The position numbers and the translations under genes were made by a program. From contig JAGYIL010000001.1 in the NCBI GenBank assembly GCA_018402545.1, positions 2,763,794 through 2,827,793 of the forward strand: 64,000 bases of DNA, read 5' to 3'. The notes below the pieces were generated by a model, which worked only from the letters and a program-made list of their open reading frames with translations, searched no databases and was not told where the DNA came from. This document shows, one piece after another, positions 15,104-23,855 of this stretch. Numbering within the stretch: position 1 is the first letter of the stretch; each line of letters begins with the position of its first letter. Source of the stretch: Saccharospirillum sp. GTDB lineage: Bacteria > Pseudomonadota > Gammaproteobacteria > Pseudomonadales > Natronospirillaceae.

Positions 15104-16134
15104 AAACAGCACCTACCAATAAAAAGATTAGAGAGCTGATTTCTTTGGTGAAGGAGGAGAAGCTAGTCCCGAGGCCAGAATTTCAGCGTAGGCTAGTTTG
15201 GTCAAGGGAAGATAAAAATCATTTTTTAGACAGTGTTTTAAGAGGCTACCCCTTCCCAGAAATTTATTTTGCAGATGGTGATGTTGATCTAGAAACGGGC
15301 GCTGGCACTCAACTATTAGTAGATGGATTGCAGCGAGTAAGTACATTAATTCAGTACTTTGACGGCGATCCGGACTTAAAGTTGACCACTATTAATAGTT
15401 ACAGGGAACTTGATGAAGGAAGAAAGAGAGCATTCCTTCAATATGATGTTGCAGTCCGTGACCTAGGATCGCTCTCCAAATCAGAGATAATCGAAGTTTT
15501 TAGACGCCTTAACGCTACAAAATACTCACTGCTTGACATAGAAGTTAATAATGCAGTGTACGCAGGCGAACTTAAGACATTCTGTGAAAGATTTTCTCAA
15601 AACAAGTTTTTTGAAAATCATAAGGTTTTCAACGCACTTGACTACAAGCGAATGGGCGACCTCCGATTCTCTCTTTCAATTGTGGCCACTATGCTTCAAG
15701 GCTACTTCAATAGAGATGACGCTTTTGAAGAATTGCTAAGCAGATACAACGATGACTTTCCTGAACAGGAAAAAATCCAAGAGAGAATAGATAGAACGAT
15801 CGACTATATTGAAGAGTGTGGGTTTGAGCCTAAATCTCGGGCATGGAAAAAAGCCGATCTTTTTACACTATTCTCAGAAACAGATCGGATGCTTCATTTC
15901 AGTAAACTAAACACACAACCGCATGAACTAGTGGAGGCTTTGGAATCTTTTTATCAATCAGTCGAGAACTCAAGTATCGGTTCACCAACCCTTTTTGGAA
16001 TATACTACAAAGCAGCCTTACAAGCATCAAATGATAGAATCAACAGGGTTCGTAGGGGGTTGATAATAGAGGGTGTTATGCTAGGTTTGGGCGAGGACGA
16101 TATAAGAAAACAATTGAGCAGCCAGGGACTGTAA
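15100..16134 (+). CDS. DUF262 (ParB/Srx-like) protein
   Basis: 344 residues from ATG 15100 (GGAG eight bases upstream). The N-terminal 100 residues match DUF262/GmrSD-N: VPRPEFQRRLVWS, LDSVLRGYPFPEIYF and LLVDGLQRVSTL, the last a variant of the D-G-Q-Q-R nucleotide motif (Asp75-Gly-Leu-Gln78-Arg79). The remaining helical part has IIEVFRRLNATKYSLLDIE, usual in the family. No DUF1524 HNH nuclease is fused at the C-terminus. DUF262 proteins use NTP hydrolysis to control nuclease partners in GmrSD, SspE and other defence systems. Here the partner is the upstream nucleotidyltransferase. Confidence 0.8.
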   Translation: MKTAPTNKKIRELISLVKEEKLVPRPEFQRRLVWSREDKNHFLDSVLRGYPFPEIYFADGDVDLETGAGTQLLVDGLQRVSTLIQYFDGDPDLKLTTINSYRELDEGRKRAFLQYDVAVRDLGSLSKSEIIEVFRRLNATKYSLLDIEVNNAVYAGELKTFCERFSQNKFFENHKVFNALDYKRMGDLRFSLSIVATMLQGYFNRDDAFEELLSRYNDDFPEQEKIQERIDRTIDYIEECGFEPKSRAWKKADLFTLFSETDRMLHFSKLNTQPHELVEALESFYQSVENSSIGSPTLFGIYYKAALQASNDRINRVRRGLIIEGVMLGLGEDDIRKQLSSQGL

Positions 16135-16241
16135 TTGCGAACTATTAGCCACGTGGCGACCGATTCTCCGTCGCTTCGTGGACGTTCACAGGCGAGTAGG
16201 TCGAGTTGGCGTAGTATAATTCAGAGGTAAAACCAAGCTAA

Positions 16242-17243
16242 ATGTTATATTATAAAAAATTTTCGGATATTAGCTCATACTCGCCACTCACCTATGGGTT
16301 GATCTACCTAGCTAATATCATTATTTTTAGTATACTTTATGCATTTATCTTTACTGATGACTTTGTAGATATTTCAATTGACTATATTCAATCCTTATAT
16401 TTTAGTGTCGTAACAGTCACCACATTAGGATTTGGAGATATAACCCCAAAACTTGATGAAGCCCCTCTTCTTCTTGTGGTGACCGCTCAGGTTTTCTTAG
16501 GTGTGGTTACGATTGGTTTATTCTTGAATTCTATATCTCAGAAACTAAGTGATAGAAAGGATTCTGATCAAAAAAGAATTGAAGGAGAAGTTGAAAGTAG
16601 AAATCAATCTAAACTACTAACAATTCTAAAGCCTACAATTGTCAGCTATATTGAAATCCTCTCTGAAACCTATAAGGTTACCACAACCAAAGCAACAGGG
16701 GACTTTGTCGAACTAATTCCTGATGATCTTTTTAGTCAAGCGTATTACGATCAGATATCCCGGCAAGACTTTTTCTCTAACCACACTAGATATGGAGAAG
16801 GAGTAATGACATGGGGCGATTTTATTGATCAGGAAAATAGTAAGTTCACACATCAGATAGACGATTATTTAAATAAGTTTGCCTTATCACTACCCATAGA
16901 ACTGGTCGAGTTATTAGTTGAATTAAAAGGTCATCACTTTCTATTTAATTGCAGGCAAGCTAAGCAAATGAGGCAGTTTGAAATAGCGCAAGGTGTCGAG
17001 ATTCAGCGTGTCAATCTGTTAACTCTCGAGCACAGCAGTGTTGATATAGATGAAAAGCCTAGTTCAATAAGAGACTTCCACGAGAAGCTACTAAAGCTAA
17101 TATCACTTTTAGATGAAATAAATGCAGGGGAGCGTATCACTATGAAAGTTGATTTAAGGGAGGGCGTCACAGCACCTTCGATTGGGTCGTCTATTGCCGA
17201 CATAGTTAAATTAGGCCCCTCAGGGAAGGTAGACAATAGCTAA
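16242..17243 (+). CDS. Two-helix potassium-channel-like membrane protein
   Basis: 333 residues. A first membrane helix (about 18-38, YGLIYLANIIIFSILYAFIF), a pore loop with selectivity filter TVTTLGFGDITP (about 57-68) and a second helix (about 76-98) form an Ion_trans_2 pore. The filter departs from T-V-G-Y-G-D by Leu and Phe. The cytoplasmic tail of about 230 residues is helical, with no RCK domain recognised. A TATAAT lies at 16215-16220 and AGAGGT just before the gene, suggesting its own promoter. Lying in a phage cargo island, it may act by membrane depolarisation, but this is inference. It could also be a plain ion channel. Confidence 0.7.
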   Translation: MLYYKKFSDISSYSPLTYGLIYLANIIIFSILYAFIFTDDFVDISIDYIQSLYFSVVTVTTLGFGDITPKLDEAPLLLVVTAQVFLGVVTIGLFLNSISQKLSDRKDSDQKRIEGEVESRNQSKLLTILKPTIVSYIEILSETYKVTTTKATGDFVELIPDDLFSQAYYDQISRQDFFSNHTRYGEGVMTWGDFIDQENSKFTHQIDDYLNKFALSLPIELVELLVELKGHHFLFNCRQAKQMRQFEIAQGVEIQRVNLLTLEHSSVDIDEKPSSIRDFHEKLLKLISLLDEINAGERITMKVDLREGVTAPSIGSSIADIVKLGPSGKVDNS

Positions 17244-17391
17244 TACATACAATATATGCTCATCTATTTGGCGCACTAAATGGAAAAGAATCTCGCTTTT
17301 TGAAAAGAATGTTTACATTCAGTTAACATTCAGTTTCGACCTGCTAAGTGTACTCCTTCGGAAGCACTTTACACTCAGAAGGATTCACTTC

Positions 17392-17814
17392 ATGTACAAT
17401 TTTTTTGGATTTCTTTTTAGTTCCAGAGAAACGACTAAATACACTAGAGCGGCAAGCCTCAGCAATCAAGTAGACCACCTAGAATTCGAGCTCGCCAAAG
17501 TCAAGAGAGAACGAGAAGCACTGGAGATACGGCTTCAGGAAGAGCGCAAAGCTGCTGAACAACACCGCCTCCACAACTACCCCGCATCCAGCTGGGGTGG
17601 TGAGCTCTCTAACCAGGATTTGTTCGACCCCAGCTACCCCAACCCCATCGAATACATACTGGCCGACGTCACAGCCCTGGGCTACGACGTCTCAGCCGCC
17701 TGGATGGCCCACCGCGCCACCCTGGAAATAATCGCCAAGTATCAAATAGGCGTCGCCCAGGTACTCAACACCGCTGGGCAGATGCGCTATACCTCCGGCC
17801 AATTTCGCCAGTAG
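17392..17814 (+). CDS. Coiled-coil hypothetical protein at the cargo/late junction
   Basis: 140 residues. Residues about 25-65 are a charged coiled coil (LEFELAKVKREREALEIRL). The C-terminal half is helical (ALGYDVSAAWMAHRATLEIIA). Base composition changes inside the gene from A+T-rich at the start to phage-like after about 17560, so the gene may straddle the cargo boundary. No family recognised. Confidence 0.55.
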   Translation: MYNFFGFLFSSRETTKYTRAASLSNQVDHLEFELAKVKREREALEIRLQEERKAAEQHRLHNYPASSWGGELSNQDLFDPSYPNPIEYILADVTALGYDVSAAWMAHRATLEIIAKYQIGVAQVLNTAGQMRYTSGQFRQ

Positions 17815-17934
17815 CAACACTTCATGCCTGCAGGCAATCACATTTCTGCAGTAGAAAGGTACTGTTTCCCTAACTTTGGCGTTCTGCCCTAGAGGGGAGC
17901 CCACCTCTATGAGCTCGATGAGAATCAGCACTTA

Positions 17935-17958
17935 CCCGGCCAATGAGCCGGGTTTTTT
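17935..17958 (+). terminator. Rho-independent terminator
   Basis: CCCGGC (17935-17940) and GCCGGG (17947-17952) form a stem with a six-base loop, followed by six T. It separates the cargo island from the lysis genes starting at 17981. Confidence 0.7.
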
Positions 17959-17980
17959 CATTTAAGGAGTACCGCGCCGC

Positions 17981-18301
17981 ATGACACAGGTTCACATAGA
18001 TCAGGAGCTTGCGGTGCTCAAGCACCGAGTGAGACAGCTCGAAGAGGAACCACCGCGCGTCCGCACTCTGGAGCAGGAGGTCGGCGTGATCAAAAACACC
18101 ATCGACGGACTCAAGGACGATATGGCCGGTGTTCGCAAAGAACTGCACACCGTTAATGAACGGCTGGCCATGACAGCAACGTCAGACGATGTACGAACCA
18201 TTAACCGCAGCGTCATCAAGATCATGGCTTACGGCACCGCAACCCTCAGTGTGTTGGGAGCAATCGCGACTCTGCATCGACTGGGCTGGCTACCAATATG
18301 A
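17981..18301 (+). CDS. Coiled-coil membrane protein of the lysis cluster
   Basis: 106 residues: a coiled coil (about 5-65, with VIKNTIDGLKDDMAGVRKEL) and one C-terminal membrane helix (about 83-102, MAYGTATLSVLGAIATLHRL). The stop overlaps the next ATG (ATGA). Such tail-anchored coiled-coil proteins occur beside phage endolysins and holins and may be a holin accessory or spanin-like component. No lipobox is seen. Confidence 0.55.
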   Translation: MTQVHIDQELAVLKHRVRQLEEEPPRVRTLEQEVGVIKNTIDGLKDDMAGVRKELHTVNERLAMTATSDDVRTINRSVIKIMAYGTATLSVLGAIATLHRLGWLPI

Positions 18302-18744
18302 AAACCATCTGGCTAGTCCGTGACCCCGACGACAACGAAGGCACGCGCGGCAAGCTGATGGTCGATTACCAGGTGTTCTGCCACACCCTGGAACTGCCCG
18401 ATCGCAATAACCAGCCGAACATCAGCCGCATACCCGCTGGCAGGTACCGCTGCGTCTGGCACAAGTCGCCGCGATTCGGCTGGGTGTACCTGGTAACTGG
18501 AGTCGATGGCCGGTCGTTCATTTTAACCCACGCAGGCAACTGGGCAGGTGATGCCGCGCTCGGGTACCGCACCGATGTGCAGGGCTGCATTTTGCTCGGC
18601 ACCTTGGCCACTCGCCTGGCCGGGCAAAAAGCGATCGGCGCATCGAAAGCCGCCTGCCGCCGTTTCTTCAAACGCATGAACAAACAGGACTTTTACCTGA
18701 TGGTCCTGGACCCACGAACCCAAACCGAGAGGGCAGCTGCATGA
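18298..18744 (+). CDS. DUF5675-family protein, probable cell-wall-active lysis protein
   Basis: 148 residues matching the DUF5675 pattern: CHTLELPDRNNQPNISRIPAG visible as CHTLELPD and ISRIPAGRYRC, then VYLVTGVDGRSFILTHAGNW and GCILLGTLA. The family is common in phages in the place of endolysin genes and is thought to act on peptidoglycan; catalysis is not established. It overlaps the coiled-coil gene and the next membrane gene by four bases each, forming one lysis transcript. Confidence 0.72.
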   Translation: MKTIWLVRDPDDNEGTRGKLMVDYQVFCHTLELPDRNNQPNISRIPAGRYRCVWHKSPRFGWVYLVTGVDGRSFILTHAGNWAGDAALGYRTDVQGCILLGTLATRLAGQKAIGASKAACRRFFKRMNKQDFYLMVLDPRTQTERAAA

Positions 18745-19274
18745 GCGTAACTCAAACCATTACCGACCTGGCCAGTGGTGGCCTGCTGGGCGTATTCGGC
18801 AGCCTGGCGTCGAACGTGCTGGGCATCTTCAAGGCCCGCGAAACCCACAAGCAAGATCTGGCCATGAAGCGCCTCGATGCCACCATAGATCTGCGCCAGG
18901 GCCAGCAAGACATGGCACTAGCCAGACTGGAAGCGGACACCCGCTTGAATGAACTGCAGGTGTTAAAGGAAACCGAGGAAAGCCGGGCCGAAGCACAGGC
19001 CTATGTCGCCAGCCTGGAGAACGCATCGGCGACCGGTTACCAGGGCGAGAGCCGCCTGCTGCGCATCGCCGAGTTCGCCCGCAAAATCACCCGCCCTGCC
19101 CTCACCGCCATTCTGGTGCTGTTCACCATGGTGGCCTTCTTCGTCACGGCAGATCCGGTGCTAAAGCAAACCATTCTGAACATGCTGGTGGCGGCCACGG
19201 CCACAGTCATCGCCTGGTGGTTCAGTGATCGCACGCTGGGCCATGCGGTACGCGAACGCTTGTGGCAATCCTGA
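18741..19274 (+). CDS. Membrane protein, putative holin
   Basis: 177 residues: a hydrophobic N-terminal segment (about 12-28, GGLLGVFGSLASNVLGIF), a long charged helix (RLDATIDLRQGQQDMALARLEAD region), then two membrane segments (about 120-138 and 143-160) before a basic C-terminus. Position after the DUF5675 gene with ATGA overlap fits a holin. Three segments with a long central coiled coil are seen in some marine phage holins. Confidence 0.55.
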   Translation: MSVTQTITDLASGGLLGVFGSLASNVLGIFKARETHKQDLAMKRLDATIDLRQGQQDMALARLEADTRLNELQVLKETEESRAEAQAYVASLENASATGYQGESRLLRIAEFARKITRPALTAILVLFTMVAFFVTADPVLKQTILNMLVAATATVIAWWFSDRTLGHAVRERLWQS

Positions 19275-19307
19275 AGCCCGCCCGGGCTTCCACTATCGGA
19301 GTCTGGT

Positions 19308-20489
19308 GTGACCACCACTCAACTGACCATTACCGATGCCGCCATTCGCCGGCATGCCCGTGCAACCGTTAATGAGCTGCACGACCAGCAACTGCGTTCC
19401 CTGTATTTCCGGTACCACAGCAACCGGACCAGCGGCACCTGGTATCTGGTCGGGCGGCAGTTCAAGTCGCGTTGGTTGAAGATTGGCCGCTGGCCCGATG
19501 TCAGCACCGCCGTAGTTCGCAAGGAAGCACCGAAGCTGTTGGTCGCCGGCAGCGAACAGAGCGCCAACCTCGACACCGGCAAAACCCTGGGCGAAGTCCT
19601 GGTCTGGTATCGGGACCGCACCCAGCGCGATAGAAGCCTCTCCCCCGAACGAAGAGCCGACATTGTCAGCATCCTTCGCACACACTTGCTCAGTGCCCCC
19701 GGCTTAACCGCCCTGCGCCCACGCGATCTCACCCGCCCCGTTATCGATGCAGAACTGCTCATGCCCCTGCAGGACAGCCTGAAGCCTGCGACCGTCGAGA
19801 AGGTTTACCGCGTGCTGAATGCCTGCCTGAACAAAGCGGCCACGCTGGATGTCATCGGGGCCAACCCACTCAGTCAGTTCAAACTCAGTGACTTCATGGA
19901 CAGTCGCTCTGTACCGAAAGGCAGCGAACTGAAGCCGAGCGATGCCAGCGAGCTGTTCGCCAACATCACCCGAGCATCAGGGCAGGCATCAATACTGGCC
20001 ACCCTCATGGCCATGCACGGCACACGCATCAACGAGACCCGGCTGGCCACCTGGCGCCAGTTCGATTTCAAAGGCCGCTGGTGGCACATACCGGCCATGA
20101 ACACCAAGACCCGCAAGGCACATCGGCTGCCATTGACCGACCAGGCAATCACCCTGCTACAGCAGTACCGGGCGAACACATCAACGGGCTATCTGTTTGG
20201 AGGGGAGGCAGGGCCTATTTCACGCAGGCAGGCCTACCGACTCATTCAGTCAATTAGCCAGGGCCAGTGGACCAGCCACGACCTGCGCAAGTTTGCACGC
20301 ACCACCTGGGCGGACATGGGCACGGACTACATGATCGCTGAACTGCTGATCAACCACACCCCGAGCAAGATGGACCGCACCTACATCCACACCTTTGCCG
20401 ACGAACGCACGCGCCAGGCATTGGAAGACTACCACCACTGGCTCGCATCCCAGTCGATCGACTTCGCGCGGATGGTAGACAGATGGTAG
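19308..20489 (+). CDS. Second tyrosine recombinase, in the late region
   Basis: 393 residues from GTG 19308. The catalytic residues all appear: Arg in MHGTRINETRLATW, Lys in NTKTRKAHRLPL, His-x-x-Arg in SHDLRKFARTTW, His in LLINHTPSKM and Tyr in DRTYIHTF. The N-terminus (LRSLYFRYHSNRTSGTWYL) resembles the DUF4102-like arm domain of P4-type integrases. It is distinct from the attL integrase and lies between the putative holin and the Mor-like gene, far from either end. A hairpin (GAAGCCCG/CGGGCTTC, 19273-19290) precedes it. Its target site is unknown. Confidence 0.85.
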   Translation: MTTTQLTITDAAIRRHARATVNELHDQQLRSLYFRYHSNRTSGTWYLVGRQFKSRWLKIGRWPDVSTAVVRKEAPKLLVAGSEQSANLDTGKTLGEVLVWYRDRTQRDRSLSPERRADIVSILRTHLLSAPGLTALRPRDLTRPVIDAELLMPLQDSLKPATVEKVYRVLNACLNKAATLDVIGANPLSQFKLSDFMDSRSVPKGSELKPSDASELFANITRASGQASILATLMAMHGTRINETRLATWRQFDFKGRWWHIPAMNTKTRKAHRLPLTDQAITLLQQYRANTSTGYLFGGEAGPISRRQAYRLIQSISQGQWTSHDLRKFARTTWADMGTDYMIAELLINHTPSKMDRTYIHTFADERTRQALEDYHHWLASQSIDFARMVDRW

Positions 20490-20604
20490 ATCGGCACACC
20501 CAACCCAAACGCCACAACCCGCATGCTGCAAGGTCTGCGCGGCAAGCGTGTCACAGATGTAATGGGACTAGGACACACATGAAAACCAACAGGCAGGGCA
20601 CAGT

Positions 20605-21072
20605 ATGAGCACAGTAATCGAGACCATCGCGGCCGAAGTTGGATTCGAGACCGCCGTTATCATTTGCGAAGTCTGGGGCGATCGCACCCTGTACATTCCG
20701 GATTGCCCCGGGCCCGACCACCCCATCGCTCAGGACATCGGCTATGAGCCATTGCTTAAGTTGGTGGCCATCTACGGCGGCCAAACGATCCGCCCGCCCG
20801 TGATGAACAAGAGTCACATCCGCAAGCGCCGCCAATGTCTGCTGCTGAAGAGCAAGGGCATGTCCACGCGACAGATCGCCTGGGTGATGGACATGAGCGT
20901 GAACCGGGTTAAGCGTCTCATTGAAGGCAACGAAGCCAACGCCGCCTGGCACGACTGGGCCGACGAATCCGACCTGCTGGCCCGCAACGACCAGATCGCC
21001 CTGCCCCTTCAGACCGGCCGGGGACCCTGCCGAAAGCAGAGCGGTACGGGGGCGCGGAAGCGCAGTGCTTGA
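20605..21072 (+). CDS. Mor-like late transcription activator
   Basis: 155 residues. The N-terminal part (VIETIAAEVGFETAVIICEVWG, seen as IAAEVGFETAV) and LVAIYGGQTIRPPV match the Mor/C dimerisation domain of Mu-type activators. The HTH follows: KSKGMSTRQIAWVMDMSVNRVK. The C-terminal 35 residues are a basic tail. It sits just before the terminase genes, where an activator of morphogenesis genes would be expected, and may replace the truncated regulator at 11211. Confidence 0.75.
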   Translation: MSTVIETIAAEVGFETAVIICEVWGDRTLYIPDCPGPDHPIAQDIGYEPLLKLVAIYGGQTIRPPVMNKSHIRKRRQCLLLKSKGMSTRQIAWVMDMSVNRVKRLIEGNEANAAWHDWADESDLLARNDQIALPLQTGRGPCRKQSGTGARKRSA

Positions 21073-21111
21073 GAGATTTTCGGCGCCCTATGGCTTGTTG
21101 TTGTGGTCGCC

Positions 21112-21651
21112 ATGTCTGAAGTGACCAAGCTGAACGGAGCCCAGGCCCTGCGACGGCTGAACAAAAGCGAGTTGGCGCAGTTCTTCGAGGTCTCGCCCCA
21201 GGCCGTCGACGGATGGATTCGGCGCGGCTGCCCCTATGTCGAAAAGGGCCGGCCCGGTCAGCCTTGGGTGTTCGATGCGCTCGATGTCGCCAAGTGGCGG
21301 TTCGGTGAGCAGACCGAATCCCAGGCCCTGATCGACCCGGACTTGCTACCGCCCACAGACCGCAAAGCCTGGTACGAATCGGAAGCCAAGCGGCGAGAAC
21401 TGCAGAAAGGTGACCGCGAGCTTATCCCCGCCAGCGAAGTAGAGCACTGCGTCGCCCGGGCATTCAGCACCCTGGCCCAGGGCCTGCGCAGCGTACCGGA
21501 TAACATCGAACGCCGAACCGGCTGCGCGCCGGAACTGATCGAAGCCATTGAACTGGCCCTGGAATCCGAGATGTCCGCTATTGCCGACCTGCTTTCGGAA
21601 CTGACGCCCATGCCTGAAGACCCAGTACCAGAAGATAAGGAACCCGTTTGA
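21112..21651 (+). CDS. Terminase small subunit (Nu1-like)
   Basis: 179 residues from ATG 21112. N-terminal winged-helix (LNKSELAQFFEVSPQAVDGW, 20 residues) as in lambda Nu1, which binds cos DNA; then a helical part (DRKAWYESEAKRRELQKGD) that contacts the large subunit. Its TGA overlaps the next ATG. The Nu1/GpA pair implies cos-type packaging. Confidence 0.85.
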   Translation: MSEVTKLNGAQALRRLNKSELAQFFEVSPQAVDGWIRRGCPYVEKGRPGQPWVFDALDVAKWRFGEQTESQALIDPDLLPPTDRKAWYESEAKRRELQKGDRELIPASEVEHCVARAFSTLAQGLRSVPDNIERRTGCAPELIEAIELALESEMSAIADLLSELTPMPEDPVPEDKEPV

Positions 21652-23756
21652 TGTTTGGCTCTGCCCTACCCATCGTGCGTGCCGCTGCCGAAGCCTTCCG
21701 GCCACCCCGACGGGTGAGCGTACCGGACGGTGCCGGCGAAACCCTGAAGATCATCCAACCCGGTGGCTACACCGGTTTTTGGTCCGCCAAAGAAACCCCC
21801 TACATGGTGGAACCCATGACGATGCTGGCCAGCCGTGGCCACGAGGCCGTAGTGTTTGTTGGCCCGGCCCGGTCGGGCAAAACGATGGGCCTGCTCGATG
21901 CTTGGGTTTCCTACGCCGTCACCTGTGACCCGGGTGACATGCTGATCGTTCAGATGACGCAAGACAAAGCCCGGGACTATTCAAAAACCCGAATCGACCG
22001 GGCCATTCGCAACAGCCCCAAAATCGCCGAGCTGAAAAGCAGCCGGGCGCACGACGACAACACCCACGACAAGCTGTTCAAACACGGCATGTGGCTCAAA
22101 ATTGGCTGGCCCTCCGCCAGCCAGCTGGCCTCAAGTGATTACCGCTATGTGGCGCTAACCGACTACGACCGCATGCCAGACGACATCGATGGCGAAGGCG
22201 CGGCCTTCCAACTGGGCCTGAAGCGCACCACCACCTTCCTGAGCCGTGGCATGTGCATGGTGGAGTCATCACCCGGCAAGCCGATCACCGACCCCAACTT
22301 CCGCCCCTCCACCTTGCACGAAGCGCCGCCGGCCCATGGCATATTAGGGATCTACAACCGCGGCGACCGGCGCCGGTTCTATTGGCCATGCCCTCACTGC
22401 AAAGAGTACTTCCAGGCCACGCCCGGACTCGACCTGTTCGCCAGCATCCCGGAAGAAACCGAGCTGCTCCGAACCATCCGCAGTGCAGACCTCGCCGCCC
22501 TGGCCAGAGAGCACGCTGTGATCTATTGCCCGCACTGCGGTGCCGGCATCGATGCCACCCACAAGCAGTCGCTGCTCGAGCACGGTGAATGGCTGCGCGA
22601 TGGCCAGACCATCACCAAAACCGGCATCAAGTCAGACACCGGTATTGAATCGAGCATCGCCAGCTACTGGATCGGCGGTGTCGCTGCTGCCTACCAGAGC
22701 TGGTACAGCCTGCTGCTTCGCTACTTCCAGGGCTTGCGGGACTTCGCCAGCTCCGGCTCTGAACTGGCCCTGCAGGTAACCGTGAATACCGACCAGGGCG
22801 CGCCCTATCTGCCCAGGGCCCTGCTGGCCGACATGGCCGCTAACGACCCGGCAGACAACGCCGAAGACTTCCCACGGTACATCGTGCCAGCACAGGCCCG
22901 GTTCGTAACCGCAGCGGTCGACGTTCAGGGCGGCCAGAACGCCCGCTTCGTGGTGCAAGTGCACGCCCACGGGCCCGAACAGGAGCAATGGCTGATTGAC
23001 CGCTACGAGATCAAAACCAGCCAGCGCGAAGGCGCAGACGGCGAGCCCGCCCCGCTCGACCCCGCTAGCTACCCGGAAGACTGGGACTGCATTACCAGCA
23101 AAGTGGTCAACGCCACCTACCGCACCAGTGTGGAAGGCCAGGAACTGCGTGTGCGGCTGACTATCGTCGATACCGGCGGTGAAGACGGCGTGACCGACAA
23201 CGCCTACGAATGGTGGCGCCGCTGTGCACGCAAACGCCTGACCAGCCGCATCGCCCTCTACAAAGGCGCCTCATCCCGCACGGCACCGCTGATCAAAGAG
23301 AGCAAGGTCGGCAAAGGGGCCAAGGCCGACGTGCCGCTGCTGGTGTGCAACCCTAACTTACTGAAAGACGCCGTCACCAACGCCGCCCGCCGGGCAGACG
23401 ACGGTACCTCCCGCCTACACTTCCCCCAGTGGCTGGGTGCCTGGTTCTGGGATGAGTGGCAGGCGGAGCTGCGCCAGCAGAATGGGACCTGGAAGAAGAT
23501 CCGGGCCCGGAACGAAGCCATCGACCTGGCGGCTATGAACCGGGCTGCTGGATTGCAACTGGGTGTGCGGCGGATCAACTGGGACAAGCCGCCGTCCTGG
23601 GCTCGGCCTTTGGAGCAGAATAGTTACCGGGTTTCTCGGGTTGAAAGAAAGAACTCTGAAAAATTAGAGGGTCGTGAATGTCCCAAAACCAGCGCTACAA
23701 CCGGGTTCAAAAATAAGGAAGGTTTTGTTAAAAGCTCAGGCTTTAAACGAATATAA
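21651..23756 (+). CDS. Terminase large subunit (GpA-like)
   Basis: 701 residues from ATG 21651. ATPase part: Walker A GPARSGKT (71-78) and Walker B region VALTDYDRMPDD. A four-Cys zinc site (CPHCKEYF and CPHCGAGI) and the C-terminal nuclease part with VDVQGG and TIVDTGGEDG follow, as in lambda gpA. The last 45 residues or so (from about 23620) are basic, Ser/Lys-rich and unlike usual GpA ends; base composition also changes there, suggesting a fused C-terminus at the cargo junction. Cuts and pumps phage DNA into proheads. Confidence 0.93.
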   Translation: MFGSALPIVRAAAEAFRPPRRVSVPDGAGETLKIIQPGGYTGFWSAKETPYMVEPMTMLASRGHEAVVFVGPARSGKTMGLLDAWVSYAVTCDPGDMLIVQMTQDKARDYSKTRIDRAIRNSPKIAELKSSRAHDDNTHDKLFKHGMWLKIGWPSASQLASSDYRYVALTDYDRMPDDIDGEGAAFQLGLKRTTTFLSRGMCMVESSPGKPITDPNFRPSTLHEAPPAHGILGIYNRGDRRRFYWPCPHCKEYFQATPGLDLFASIPEETELLRTIRSADLAALAREHAVIYCPHCGAGIDATHKQSLLEHGEWLRDGQTITKTGIKSDTGIESSIASYWIGGVAAAYQSWYSLLLRYFQGLRDFASSGSELALQVTVNTDQGAPYLPRALLADMAANDPADNAEDFPRYIVPAQARFVTAAVDVQGGQNARFVVQVHAHGPEQEQWLIDRYEIKTSQREGADGEPAPLDPASYPEDWDCITSKVVNATYRTSVEGQELRVRLTIVDTGGEDGVTDNAYEWWRRCARKRLTSRIALYKGASSRTAPLIKESKVGKGAKADVPLLVCNPNLLKDAVTNAARRADDGTSRLHFPQWLGAWFWDEWQAELRQQNGTWKKIRARNEAIDLAAMNRAAGLQLGVRRINWDKPPSWARPLEQNSYRVSRVERKNSEKLEGRECPKTSATTGFKNKEGFVKSSGFKRI

Positions 23757-23855
23757 ACTTGGCCATTGAAGATGACTTGAAGATTATGAAACGTAATACC
23801 TATCAATGTTAGTTAACTACTCAGCTTGCATTCGGCCTGTAATGAAACCAATAAT

